Shown here: in pieces, positions 21,954 through 31,836 of the stretch
How the letters are laid out: each line of letters begins with the position of its first letter
Position numbering within the stretch: the first letter of the stretch is position 1
Origin: Adiantum capillus-veneris
Taxonomy: Eukaryota > Streptophyta > Polypodiopsida > Polypodiales > Pteridaceae
NCBI GenBank assembly: GCA_014529385.2
Contig: CM043959.1
Coordinates: 94,068,529-94,132,528, forward strand
DNA: 64,000 nt
Reading direction: 5' to 3'
The notes under the pieces: generated by a model
Seen by the model: only the letters and a program-made list of their open reading frames with translations
Database searches by the model: none
What the model was told of the DNA's origin: nothing
Made by a program: the position numbers and the translations under genes

Positions 21954-23131
21954 TACTTTCTTATGTAGTGAGTTAGTAACGCATATTCTATTGCCATAGA
22001 GAAGATAACCATGTTGTAAAGTAAATGGTTCTTCTTCTTCCCTAATGCAAGGGCTGAAATCACATCTCTAAAATCGGGATCAATAGCATACTCATCTATC
22101 ATTGAAGATAGATCATTGTGAGTTGCTATGGAAACCGCATTCACTCTCGGCCGTCTTGAGAGTGCATCAACTACTTGATTATGCTTGCCAGCAATGTGAG
22201 CAATATGAAAATGAAATTGCGAATGGAAATTTTCCCACCTCATTTGTTTGTCGGAGAGCGTGGTCTGTGTCATGAAGTACTTAAGACTTTGGTGATCCAT
22301 TCGCAGAATGAAAGGAGTCCCCAATAAATAGTGCTTCCATGAGTCTAAGGCATGTAGAACTGCAAGGAGTTCCTTTTCATATATGCCTAGAGCTTGCTCA
22401 ACAGGGTCGAGCCTTCGACTCTCATAGCCTATGGCTTGCCCTTCTTGGAGCAAAACAGCTCCAAGGCAATCACCACAAGCATCGCATTGGACCTCAAATG
22501 GTTTTGAGAGATCCGGTAGTGTAAGCACAGGTTGACAGATAAGCTTTTCTTTAAGCTTTTCGAAATCATTGTTCTCCTTAGCAGACCATGTATACTTAAT
22601 GCTTTTCTTTGTTAGGTCATGTAATGGTCCCGCAATTTGTGAGAACTTTTCTATGAAGCGTCTATAGTATGCACACATACCTATGAATCTTCTTAGTTCA
22701 TGAAGATTCCTTGGTTTAGGCCATCCTTTTATTACCTCTAACTTGGATGGATCCATTTGGATGCCATCTTGAGAGATAATGTGACCTAAATACTGAATCT
22801 CTTGCAAGAAAAATTCACTTTTCTTTCGATTAACATAAAGTTTATTCTCTCTTAAAACTTGAAATATTACCTGGAGGTGTTGCTTGTGTTCCTCCAATGA
22901 ATTAGAGTAGATGATAATATCATCAAAGAACACTCCGGTGAAGGTTCGATGAGGCCTGAACAGCTTCTCCATCAAGAGGTTGAATGTGGCTGGTGCATTG
23001 GTCAAGCCAAAACGCATGACAATGTATTCGTAAAGACCAAATGTAGTACAAAATGCGGTCTTTACAATGTCTTGATCAACTATCCTTATTTGATGATAGC
23101 CACTTTTTAGGTCAACCCTATTGAAGTAGGT
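21953..23131 (-). pseudogene. pol: gypsy-2 reverse transcriptase (C-terminal) and RNase H
   Basis: From MRFGLTNAPATFN through the catalytic VFFDDIIIYS and the thumb (GHIISQDGIQMDPSKLEVIKGWP), to RNase H with CDACGDCLGAVLL, YESRRLDPVEQ, YEKELLAVLHAL, MDHQSLKYF and HIAGKHNQVVDALSRRP. The residues expected for RT and RNase H catalysis are present. The frame shifts near 22025, so the linker to integrase is read in another frame. Upstream, a stop just after FDKLQG (about 23132) separates it from the N-terminal half of RT. Confidence 0.92.
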
Positions 23132-24466
23132 CTATCCTTGTAGCTTATCAAATCGGTCTTCTACCCGTGGAACGGGAAACCTATTCTTAATAGTGATCCT
23201 ATTTAGTGCTCTATAGCTGACACACATACGATATGTGCCATCTTTCTTTTGCACTAATAGCACAGGTGAGCAAAATGGAGATGAGCTTGGCCTAACCATA
23301 CCCTTCTCAACTAACTCATGCACTTGCCGCATAATCTCCTCTTGTTGAGCTTGAGAAACTCTATAAGGAGGTTTATTGGGAGGTGAACTTCCTGGAAGAA
23401 GTTCAATTGCATGGTCATCATTACCTCGTTTAGGAGGTAGCTCACAAGGGATGTCGTCAATAAAAACATCTTGAAACCCCTTGAGAAAATTGGATAACTC
23501 TAATTCCTTTTGGTTGCTTTTATTTTCTTTTGCTAAAGCATTAGGTTCATTTTGAGAGTCTTTAACAAAAATCATGTACACGGAAATAGAGCTCTTTATT
23601 GACTTGTTGAAAGCTGGTGTATGTACAATGGGGATGGTGTTACCCATTTCCTTAGCATCTATATACATGTCTTTTTCCCTGAACTTAAAGGAGATTCTCC
23701 TTTCAGGAAATTTAACATCGGCATCCAGGCGGTCAAACCATGGTGCCCCTAGGATTACATCCTCATGCTTGAGAGGAGAGATAAAGAAGTCCTCTTTGTC
23801 CACATAGCCTTGGACATGAAGCCTCAATTTCTTAATTAAGGGAGTGACTGAAGCTTCTTGCCCCTTGAAGGCACTGTCTGTGGGTAGGACATCTCCCATC
23901 TCGTAGGATTGTATGCCTAGCTTGGTGGCTAACTCCATAGATATAAAATTGTGAGTAGAACCAGGGTCAAAGAGAATAAAAGCATCATGTTCTCTTACCT
24001 TTCCCCAAGCATGGCATAGAGGAGATCCTTTGTGGTGAGTTTGGTGAGTCTCCTCCTCTTGGATTTCAACCAAGGAAGCTCTAGGAGGATCTTGGCAGTT
24101 GTTCTTTTGGGGACAAGCGTGGTACGCATGCCCTTGTTCGCCGCACTTGAAACACCGGTTATCCTTACGATAATGCTCAAGCTCTTCAGGAGAGAGTTTA
24201 TTCTTACCTTTGTAAACTCCCTTCTCTTTAGCTTTGTTGGAGTTGCCCTTAGGAGACTTTTGGACATTGTCCTTCCCCTTAGGCTCATTGGAACCCTTGT
24301 TTTCCGGGGGCTTAATATTTCTTTTTGCCCCTGTTTGGAAATTGATTCGAGAGGCGACCACATTGTGGTGTATTACCACCGATATGGTACGTGGTCTTTG
24401 GGAGTTGACATACTCCGCCATTTCTTCGGTTAAGCCCGCACCAAAATTGTTGCTTTTGCTCTCCAA
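23132..24466 (-). pseudogene. pol: gypsy-2 nucleocapsid, protease and N-terminal reverse transcriptase
   Basis: One open frame of 444 codons. It begins within Gag (FGAGLTEEMAEYVNSQRP) and includes a complete zinc knuckle CFKCGEQGHAYHAC. The protease has the active site FDPGSTHNFI and the DVILGAPWF patch. RT begins with [40 protein letters not shown] and NRFPVPRVED. Gag and Pol are fused without a stop here, unlike gypsy-1. It ends in a nonsense codon within RT. The ATG at 24466 is not a natural start; the upstream Gag is in another frame. Confidence 0.92.
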
Positions 24467-25171
24467 AATCCAAGCTTTTGAAGACAGTGGCTTTGAGTTG
24501 TAGGTCCCAAAACTTGTCTACATATTTGTGGATGGATTCATTGGGAGAGAGCTTTAAGCTTCGCCATTCGGTGAGTACTTTGTCTTTGGCATCGGTGGCC
24601 AAAAACTGCTTCATAATGGAAGCTCTTAAAGCTTTCCATGTTCGTGGAGCTTCACCGTTGGATCGTAGGCTAGACCACCATTGTCTGGCGGACTTTTGAA
24701 AGTGCATAGCTACATGGCGTAGCTTAGAGGACTCCGTGAAGCCCTCATCTCCAAACACCTCATCGAATTGCTGGATAAAGGCCAAGACTTTGTCCGTAGC
24801 ACCAAAGGTACCATCATAGGTAAGGAAAGATTTCCATGCGGCATAGGATTTCCTATGGCCTCTTCTTTTTGATGGTTCAAAGGTTGCACCATCACTTTCT
24901 TCAGAGGGTGAAGAATTTGAAGAAGGTGGAGAAGAGGGTGACCTCTTTCTGGAGGCTTCCTAGGTGTTCTCTCGTCATGGTGATGAGCTTGGAGAATCCC
25001 ATGAGCACGAAGCTGCCGTTGCACTTCACTTTGGAGAGATGGATTGCCCATGGCTTGTTGAAGCCTAGAAACAAGATAGTTATCAAGCATTGAAGCATCA
25101 TTAGTAGCTTGCTCATGAGCAAAATCAAAGTTATCAACATTAATTTCACTCTCTTTACTATTGTCAGCCAT
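24312..25171 (-). pseudogene. gag: gypsy-2 Gag (capsid part)
   Basis: The start at 25171 (MADNSKESEINVDNFDFAHEQ) is about 410 bp inside the primer site and is the first long frame. The frame shifts near 24950. The Gag domain is recovered in 24785-24312: FIQQFDEVFGDEGFTESSKLRHVAMHFQKSARQWWSSL, then WRSLKLSPNESIHKYVDKFWDLQ, which is the retrotransposon Gag signature. A further frameshift near 24450 leads into the nucleocapsid/protease frame. The capsid has the same plan as the gypsy-1 Gag (ETASNWW there, SARQWW here). Confidence 0.88.
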
Positions 25172-25581
25172 TCTAACAACTTTTAGGTGTAAACGTTTTA
25201 GGTGTACTTTGGCACTTCAAGCCCTAGTTGCTACTCCTCTTTACCCCTTTAGAAAAAGCACTCAAGCTACTGTACCCGCGGCTCGAATACCATTAATTGC
25301 AAGGAATAGAAGAGAGGGTCTTTCGACACCAAAACAGCACCAGCTCCTGTCAAGCTTCTAATAGCTCAATAGTGGTTAAGCCGTATGCAAGCCCCGTAGG
25401 ACTCCACTATTAAGACCATAGCTCTCGACGGTGATGCCCCGTTAACTGCACGAAGGCAGGCGCACTGCAAGGCTGAAAAATCCCTATTCTACTGACTCAC
25501 AGGCAATTAATAATACCAACCATTTGTAGCTAGCTTGAGGACCTCCCTTCTTGAGCAAGAAAAGAGAAACCTGGCCTTGAG

Positions 25582-25593
25582 CTCTGATACAAA
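25582..25593 (-). other. gypsy-2 primer-binding site
   Basis: The minus strand reads TTGTATCAGAGC next to the 5' LTR, one mismatch from the initiator tRNA-Met complement TGGTATCAGAGC. Confidence 0.85.
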
Positions 25594-25594
25594 T

Positions 25595-26290
25595 GTAACA
25601 TTTAATGGCCTAATAACTTATGTGTATCGGAAATTAGCATGAACATAGTGGGCATTTCATTAGAATACATTACTAATGAGAATTACAAGAGTGCTTGGGT
25701 GGAGAGAGCAACAAAAAGCATAACACCTAGTTAGATAGCATCAACAATACTTTCAAAAGAGAGAGAAATTAAGCTATTGACAATAGTTGAGGACCGGATT
25801 TCCATGGAGCCGGTCCCCCCTCCAAAAAGCTTTGTATTATGGTTTCTCCCATCAAGAGAGACATTGTACAATACAATTCTTTGTGTTCCTTCAAGACTAG
25901 CTAGTGCAATGAAGATGGAAGCTTCATGCACTAAGCAAAACACTTAATCAAACACAACTTGAATTATCCCCGTTCTCAGACCCAAGAACTCACACACCTT
26001 CGAAGATGGAGAGAGCTAGCAGGGTATGAGAGTAGATTGAGAGGAAGAAGGAGTATCTTACGAGAAAGATGTACATCTCCTCACATAATCAGTCATATTA
26101 GCATAGCTTAGCTTAGTAATTAGCTTGGTAGAGAAGATGAGCATGCATTGAAGCTTGGCTCTTGGTTGGATTTGCATCCACATCCCAAGAGAGTGTTGAT
26201 GTAGGCTTCTATCTCACAAGCTTGGAGTAGGTGATGAGCTCTCCACTAAAGCTTGGGAGGAGATAGAGTATTCTTTCTTCACACATGAGC

Positions 26291-26362
<72 letters not shown>

Positions 26363-27230
26363 ATGCCTTGCAAAAATCAGCCCCCTCTCTCTCTCTTGGG
26401 CGAGCCCTCTTGCTAATTGCTCTTGCTGAAGCCTCATTGGCCCTCCCCAAGTCAAGCCAATTACAATTAAGCAGCATAAGTGATAGCCTTCTGACATGTG
26501 TCCCCCTTTTCCCTTTTGTGAGAGCTTTAGGTAATTAAATAATTAAACTAAACTCTCATTGGACCCCTTTGCCTCCTGGCCAATAGGAATCAGGCAAGCC
26601 ATGGGGCTCCTGAATGTTCATTGGACCCCTTGGGAGACTGCCCAATAGTCTTCTAGGAGACTTTATTCTCATTGGTTTCTTTTATTAAATGTTTTTAAAT
26701 TAATTAAACTAGATTTACTCTAGCTTAATTCTCATTGGTCCACTTCAAGGGTCATCCAATAGAAATTGGGCACACCTTGTAGGCATCTGGCCTAGGGAGC
26801 TAACATGTGTCCCTCATTCCCTTTGTGTAAAGGGAGCCTGTGTGTGTGTGTGGCTTTCTCTCTCATCCCCTACCTTTAGGGCTCGCCCCCTCCCATGTAG
26901 GGATGTGCAAAGACTTTTAGGGCACACACAAAGCATCCAATTTTCCCTAGGGTTGACCTTTGGACACAACCTTTGAATTTTGGAACCTTAGCATTTTGGA
27001 AGTCTTAATGGGCTGAACCTTAGGGTCTTTTTAGCCCATTGTTGCACATGGCTCTTTTGCAGATGGCCCCCCCTTTGGATCCCTATTTTCCCTCCTTTGG
27101 ATCCCTACTGTGGCCGGTCTGCTAGCTTAACCAATATTCTAGCTTTTTCTCCCCTGGCCTTCCCCACATTAAATGATCAGTTTAATATGAGGAAATCATT
27201 TAGGAGAATTAGATATATATTATTATGACA
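25595..27230 (-). mobile_element. gypsy-2 5' LTR (1636 bp)
   Basis: Paired with 18698-20294. It carries a TG tract of 69 bp at 26292-26360, where the 3' LTR has about 21 bp, and a TG tract of only 14 bp at 26839-26852, where the 3' LTR has 26 bp. Other differences are single substitutions or short indels, such as ACCTTA inserted near 26985. Confidence 0.95.
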
Positions 27231-27801
27231 ATGTACGTAGCTTCCTTGGATTATGTTCGTATTATCGAAGGTTTGTCCGAGGATTTGCCCATGTAGCAGG
27301 ACCACTTCATGACTTGACAAAGAAGAAGATTCCTTTCAGATGGGGATCGAGACAACAAGGAGCTTTTGGTCAACTCAAGTACTGGCTAAGCCATGGACCT
27401 ATTTTGATAGTGCTTGACTTAAGGAAACCATTTGAGGTTCACTGCGATGCTTCAGGCGATTGCATCGGAGCAGTGTTAAACCAAGAAGGCCATGCAGTGG
27501 CCTACGAAAGCAGACGGCTTAAGGATGCAGAGTTGCATGCATCAATCTATGAAAAGGAACTCACGGCTCTGATTTATGCCTTATCCAACTGGAAGCACTA
27601 TCTTCTAGGAGCGGATTTTGTGATCAAGACTGATCACCTGAGTTTGCGGTATTTTCTTACACAAAGGAAACTATCTGAGAAGCAGATGAGATGGGAAAAC
27701 TTTTTGTCTATGTTTCACTTCCAGATCCTTCACACGGCTGGGAGTAAGAATGTGGTCGCGAACGCATTGTCTAGGCGGCCAAGGGTGACGCTATCACTTC
27801 G
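27231..27801 (+). pseudogene. pol: gypsy-1 reverse transcriptase end and RNase H
   Basis: Continuation of the gypsy-1 pol after gypsy-2. The thumb/connection has SFLGLCSYYRRFVRGFAHVAGPLHDLTKKK. RNase H has CDASGDCIGAVLNQ, YESRRLKDAELHASIYEKELTALIYAL, KTDHLSLRYFLTQRKLSEKQMRWENFL and HTAGSKNVVANALSRRP. The aspartate-glutamate-aspartate catalytic set appears intact. In the last motif the usual ADALSR is changed to ANALSR, which replaces the final RNase H aspartate. A frameshift near 27790 precedes the integrase frame. Confidence 0.92.
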
Positions 27802-29043
27802 GTGTATCACCAAGAATTAGAAGCACTAACGGATTTGTATCCGAATGATCCAGACTTCTCCACCATTTGGGGAAAGCTACATCATGGAGAGAATGAGTTT
27901 CCCTATTCCATTCGGGACGGTTATCTCTACCACCATCAGGCCATATGTGTGGCGGAACCATTAAGAAAGAAGATCATCCCTACAACCTTAGCAATGGAAA
28001 GATATTTCTTTTGGCCTAGCCTTAAAGTAGACATTTATAAGTATGTCAGGGAATGCTTGGTTTGCCAAAAAGTGAAGTATGATCGGCATAAGACGCCTGG
28101 GTTGCTACAACCATTGCCTGTGCCTAATGAACCTTGGGAAAGTATTGCCATGGACTTCATCATGGACCTCCCTAGAGCTCAGACTGGAAATGACGTGATC
28201 TGGACCATTGTGGACAGGTTTAGCAAGCAAGCACACTTTATACCAGTCAAGAAAACGATCAAAGCAGATCATATGGCTAGGGTCTTTCTGGGACAGATCT
28301 TTAAGCATCATGGAATGCCTAAGTCTATTGTGAGTGATCGAGATCCTCGCATGACAGGAAATTTTTGGCGTGCTTTGATGGATAATCTTGGTACGAAGCT
28401 GAATTTTTCATCTGCCTGCCATCCTCAAACGGACGGGCAAAGTGAAATAGCCAATTCCACAGTATTGGATATGTTAAAAGCTTATGTGTCAGACCGGCAA
28501 TCTGACTGGGATAAATATTTGCCTCTTGTCGAGTATGCATATAACAATACCATACACTCATCGACGGGGAAAGCACCTTTTGAGATTCTCTATGGTAAGC
28601 CTTTGCTTCCACCGATCCTTTTAACTAAGGATAAGATCTTTGAAGCAGATGAATTTGTCCGAGATTCGGACACAGCCTACGTGCAAGTTAGGAGAGCTAT
28701 TCTACGCTCTCAGAAAAAGCATAAGAAAGCTGCAGACAAGCACAGGAGGAATCTAGACTTAACAGTTGGACAATTAGTCTTACTCAAGTTTGAGAAGGCA
28801 AGACTTAAGAAACAAGCGTCTCATAAGGGGAAGGTGGTAAAACTTTCTACCCGTTATTATGGGCCGTTTAAGATCACTGAGAAAGTGAATGATGTCACCT
28901 TCCGATTAGAGCTACCACCTAATTGGAGGATCCATAATGCTTTCCATGTCAGTTTACTCCGGCTGTATGTGGGACCGAGCCTAGTGCTGAGGAACCTCCT
29001 GAGGTTGAGGAAACAGAATAAATACTCCAACTGGAGCAGATAG
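27802..29043 (+). pseudogene. pol: gypsy-1 integrase, zinc-finger histidines deleted
   Basis: A 413-codon open frame. It has the CxxC half of the zinc domain (ECLVCQKVKYDRHK) and the complete catalytic triad: aspartate in AMDFIMDLP, aspartate in IVSDRDPRMTGNFW, and glutamate in HPQTDGQSEIANSTV. The GPY/F module follows (TRYYGPFKI...NAFHVSLLRLY). Where gypsy-2 has the two zinc histidines (SHAPPYAGHRG), this copy goes from LRKKII directly to PTTLAMERYFFWP, so about 13-16 residues with both histidines are missing. The frame then slips near 28975. Confidence 0.93.
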
Positions 29044-29216
29044 TAAGTCATCAAGAGCGGCCTCTCAACTCCGGAAAAATAACACGGAAGTATTTGGTCA
29101 AGTTTAAGAACTATTCGAATCTAGATGCTCAGTGGATAACACAGGAGGAATTAGCACCTTATCCCGAGATACTGGAGGTATATGTCCAAGCACTACAGTT
29201 GAGGTCAACTGTTTAG
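28975..29216 (+). pseudogene. pol: gypsy-1 C-terminal chromodomain remnant
   Basis: After the frameshift the correct frame reads an acidic linker and then TRKYLVKFKNYSNLDAQWI and EELAPYPEILEVYVQALQ, ending at TAG 29214-29216. The RKYLVKFKNY...W core matches the chromodomain of gypsy-2 (RRYLIKFKNY...W). One TAA lies in the linker. It ends 12 bp before the 3' LTR, with purine-rich AGAAGCCAGAGAGA between them as the likely polypurine tract. Confidence 0.8.
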
Positions 29217-29228
29217 AAGCCAGAGAGA

Positions 29229-30504
29229 TGTTGCTAATTAGACTATTTTCTTAATTTTTTAAATGATTAATCTCTTTTTCTAGGATATTTTATTGTGTAC
29301 ACTAAGAGTTGTTAAAAGATTGTAGCTACAGGAAGTGCCATCAAGAACGGACAACTCTGATGTGTCATTTGATGGGTGACGGTAAACATCACGAAGGAGT
29401 TTCCATAAGTTCGATGGAAAGGGCCGGGTTACGAGTGCCCCTGATGTGTCACAGGATGGGTGACGGGTGCATCAGAAAGGGGGCATTCCGTAGGCTAAGG
29501 AGGAATCCGAACTGAGTAAGAAAATATGTGTAAGAACGCAAGCACAAGAATAAAGATGGGTTCAATGAAGTTTTTTTTACAAAAAGCAAGAACATTCGCA
29601 GGAGGGCAGATGCTTTCCTGCGAGGAGTCTGTGTCTGCATTGCATCTGTGCCCGTGTTCTGCACCCGGGGACGCCTGGAATGTGTTCGTGTAGCATTGTT
29701 TTCACTAACTAAGTAAGTTTTTAAAGTTTGAACAGGTTCACACTTTATTTTATAAAGTGGCCGGTCACTTTTAAGTGACCAGCCCTCTTATAATAAAATA
29801 AAGCAAGTCTCTTTAAAAACCCAGCGCTAATAAGCTATGCAGGGGCTGAAAACAGCGAGCTCTCTCTCTCCTCTCTCTAGAAGCGCCAAAAACAACGAGC
29901 TCTCTCGCTCGTCTTTCTAGAAGCGCCAGAGCTTCTGCTTTTTGTGCCCTATTTCCGCCAGGTGCCCGGGCCTATAAAAAGGCAGAAAGCGTTCCAGTTT
30001 TATGCACGCTGGGAGCAGCAGAAGGAGTTAGCGCTGAAGATTCTGGAGCAAGTGCTGGCAACGGAAATCTGCAAGTGTTCGTATGACGACTGAGTACGGA
30101 GGTCGCCTTTCCGAGCAAGGAGCGACAGGTATAATGTGTTGATACGCATTGAGAATTTTTGCTTTGTGTGGTTTGTTTTGCAGGAATCTCCCTTCTTACG
30201 GGAAAGCTCCTCACGGGAAGTACGGCTTCGCGCCTAAGTCCCTTACGGGAAAGAACGGTCTTGTGCCCAAGTCCTTTACGGGAAAGCACGACCTTCGGGT
30301 CTAAGATTACAGAACGGAGGGGTTTCCTCGGGTTCTCGTGCTTGTATATGAATTCTCCTTGAATAAAGAATACTCTTGACGGGGGGGGACCAGCCCATCT
30401 TTTGGTCCCCAATACTGTGTCGATCTTCTCCCTTCTCTCACATTTGCAAAGTATTTTATTTTTTCAGATTTCTAAGTGCTCGTGTACACTCCCGTTTTGT
30501 GACA
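29229..30504 (+). mobile_element. gypsy-1 3' LTR (1276 bp)
   Basis: Partner of 14724-15999, same length. It has the TATA box at 29973-29980, the hairpin at 29763-29780 and the TTACGGGAAAG repeats at 30195-30290. It ends GTGACA, followed by the target duplication GATAA. Confidence 0.95.
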
Positions 30505-31622
30505 GATAAGGTGTGCAAATGTAACAAAGCTTTGTATGGGTTGAAATCTCCTTGTGCTTAGCATGAGAATGCTGACACTCATTTGGTCAAATGAGGCTTT
30601 TGTAATAGTCCAACAGAAAGCACATTGTATGTAAAGCATGAGGGTGATGTATTTCTCATTGTGGTTCTTTATGTAGATGATTTGCTAATCACTGGACCAA
30701 ATGAGAGACATATTGCTGAATTTAAGGCTGATTTGAATGCAACTTTCAAGATGAAATATTTGGGGATGTTGCATCATTACTTGGGTATACAATTTAAGCA
30801 GTGTGATGGTGGTATTGCATTGTGTCAGAAAAGTTACATAGAGACATTGCTATGTAAGTTTGGACTTGAGGATTGAAAACCTATTGTCACTCCCATGGAA
30901 ATAGGTTTGAAATTGAGTCTTTGTGATGTTGGTGATCCTACATATGTCACTCTTTACCAAATTTCTATTGGATGCCTCATTTATATAAGCAACACGAGGC
31001 CGGATATTCAGTTTGCAATCTCACAGGTCAACAGATTTATGCATAGCCCAAGGTCTAAGCATTGGAAGATTGTCAAGAGTATTTTCTGCTACTTGAGTGG
31101 CCCTTTACATCTTGGCTTGTTTTATCCCAGGGGGGGGGTCATTGCCGCCAGACTTACATGCCTTTTCAGACTCAAATTTTGGGCTAGTTGTTTTGACACG
31201 CGAGTGTCCACAAGTGGTTTTTGTTTCATGCTTGGCAGTTCATGTATATCATGGTTGAGCAAGAAGTACCCTATTGTGGCCACTTCTAGTTGTGAGCCTG
31301 AGTACAAGGCAGTCTTCACAGCTATGGTTGAGTGTGTATGGCTTAGACACCTTATGGTTGATTTAGGTGCTGGATAGGACACTGCCAACACTATCTACAC
31401 TGACAACCAGAGTGCATTGGCGGTTGCGAGGAACTCAATTTTTCATGCTCACACAAAGCACATTGAGGTGCATTAGCACTATATCAGGGAGAGGCTCATA
31501 GCAGGAGAGATCAGCTTGGCTTATGTGCCAACACATGACAACCTTGCATATCTTTTCACAAAGGCATTGTCTCATGAGAAGTTCGAAGCTTTTTGAAAAG
31601 CTTTGGGCTTACTCCCCTTAAT
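30505..31622 (+). pseudogene. pol: copia reverse transcriptase C-terminus and RNase H
   Basis: The copia pol resumes after the target duplication: KCNKALYGLKSP, then the catalytic YVDDLLITG, FKMKYLGMLHHYLGIQF, and QKSYIETLL. The connection RPDIQFAISQVNRFMHSPRSKHW follows. RNase H has SCISWLSKKYPIVATSSCEPEYKAV, TIYTDNQSALAVARN and HTKHIEVH, then ERLIAGEISLAYVPTHDNLAYLFTKAL. Stops occur at 30559-30561, 30589-30591, 30874-30876, 31375-31377 and after IEVH near 31474. The GGGGGGG run near 31130 marks a frameshift. Confidence 0.9.
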
Positions 31623-31704
31623 GGAATGATCATGTCCTCTGGGCATGGCACTTCCCTTTACTCATGTGCCACCTCTCGCTCACCGCATCACTCTAGAGGA
31701 GATT

Positions 31705-31836
31705 TGTTACCATATACATGTGGTAGTGATGTGTGTGAACACACTTAGGACCACCAGGGCATTTTTTCCCTCACTAGGAGGTTTTTTCCCCATGCATTGT
31801 ATATACGCCCATCGTTCTAGGGCTATTATCTTTCCT
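31705..31836 (+). mobile_element. copia right LTR, truncated
   Basis: It matches 11423 to about 11550 (TGTTAC, ATACATGTGGTAGTGATGTGTG, CACTAGGAG, ATATACGCCCATC, TTATCTTTCC) and then stops. The remaining about 80 bp of the LTR is replaced by gag sequence of the gypsy-2 family. The junction lies in a T/C-rich stretch (TCTTTCC/TCTTCTCC), consistent with microhomology joining. Confidence 0.88.

Larger units (their letters stand above)
18698..27230 (-). mobile_element. Ty3/gypsy chromovirus-like element (gypsy-2), innermost of the nest
   Basis: LTRs at 18698-20294 (3') and 25595-27230 (5') flank a minus-strand internal region with Gag, protease, RT, RNase H, integrase and chromodomain. The 5-bp target duplication ATGTA is exact on both sides (18693-18697 and 27231-27235), and it interrupts the RT frame of gypsy-1. 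LTR ends are TGTAAC...TGACA on the plus strand. The LTRs belong to family A, which also occurs at 1-2698 and 53803-55525. The LTRs differ mainly in two TG microsatellites and scattered point changes, so this is the youngest insertion of the nest. Frameshifts in gag and pol already disable it. Confidence 0.96.
14724..30504 (+). mobile_element. Ty3/gypsy chromovirus-like element (gypsy-1), nested in copia
   Basis: Two 1276-bp LTRs (14724-15999 and 29229-30504) start TGTTGC and end GTGACA. Identical 5-bp target duplications GATAA flank the element at 14719-14723 and 30505-30509. Internal order on the plus strand is primer site, Gag, protease, RT, [gypsy-2 insertion], RNase H, integrase, chromodomain, which is Ty3/gypsy order. 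The RT frame broken at 18697 resumes at 27236 after the duplicated ATGTA. The LTRs have the same length and differ by scattered substitutions and a few 1-3 bp indels, so the insertion is fairly young. Stops, frameshifts and an integrase deletion make it inactive. Confidence 0.96.
11423..31836 (+). mobile_element. Ty1/copia element (outermost of the nest)
   Basis: Order along the plus strand: LTR 11423-11633, primer site, gag, protease, integrase, reverse transcriptase up to 14723, then a 15.8-kb foreign insertion, then reverse transcriptase and RNase H 30505-31622, then a partial right LTR 31705-31836. The order protease-integrase-RT-RNase H is diagnostic of Ty1/copia. The RT frame stops at GATAA (14719-14723) and resumes after the duplicate GATAA (30505-30509), proving the insertion. 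The right LTR keeps only about its first 130 bp, so the right target duplication is lost. Stops, frameshifts and an internal deletion show the element is dead. Confidence 0.93.
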
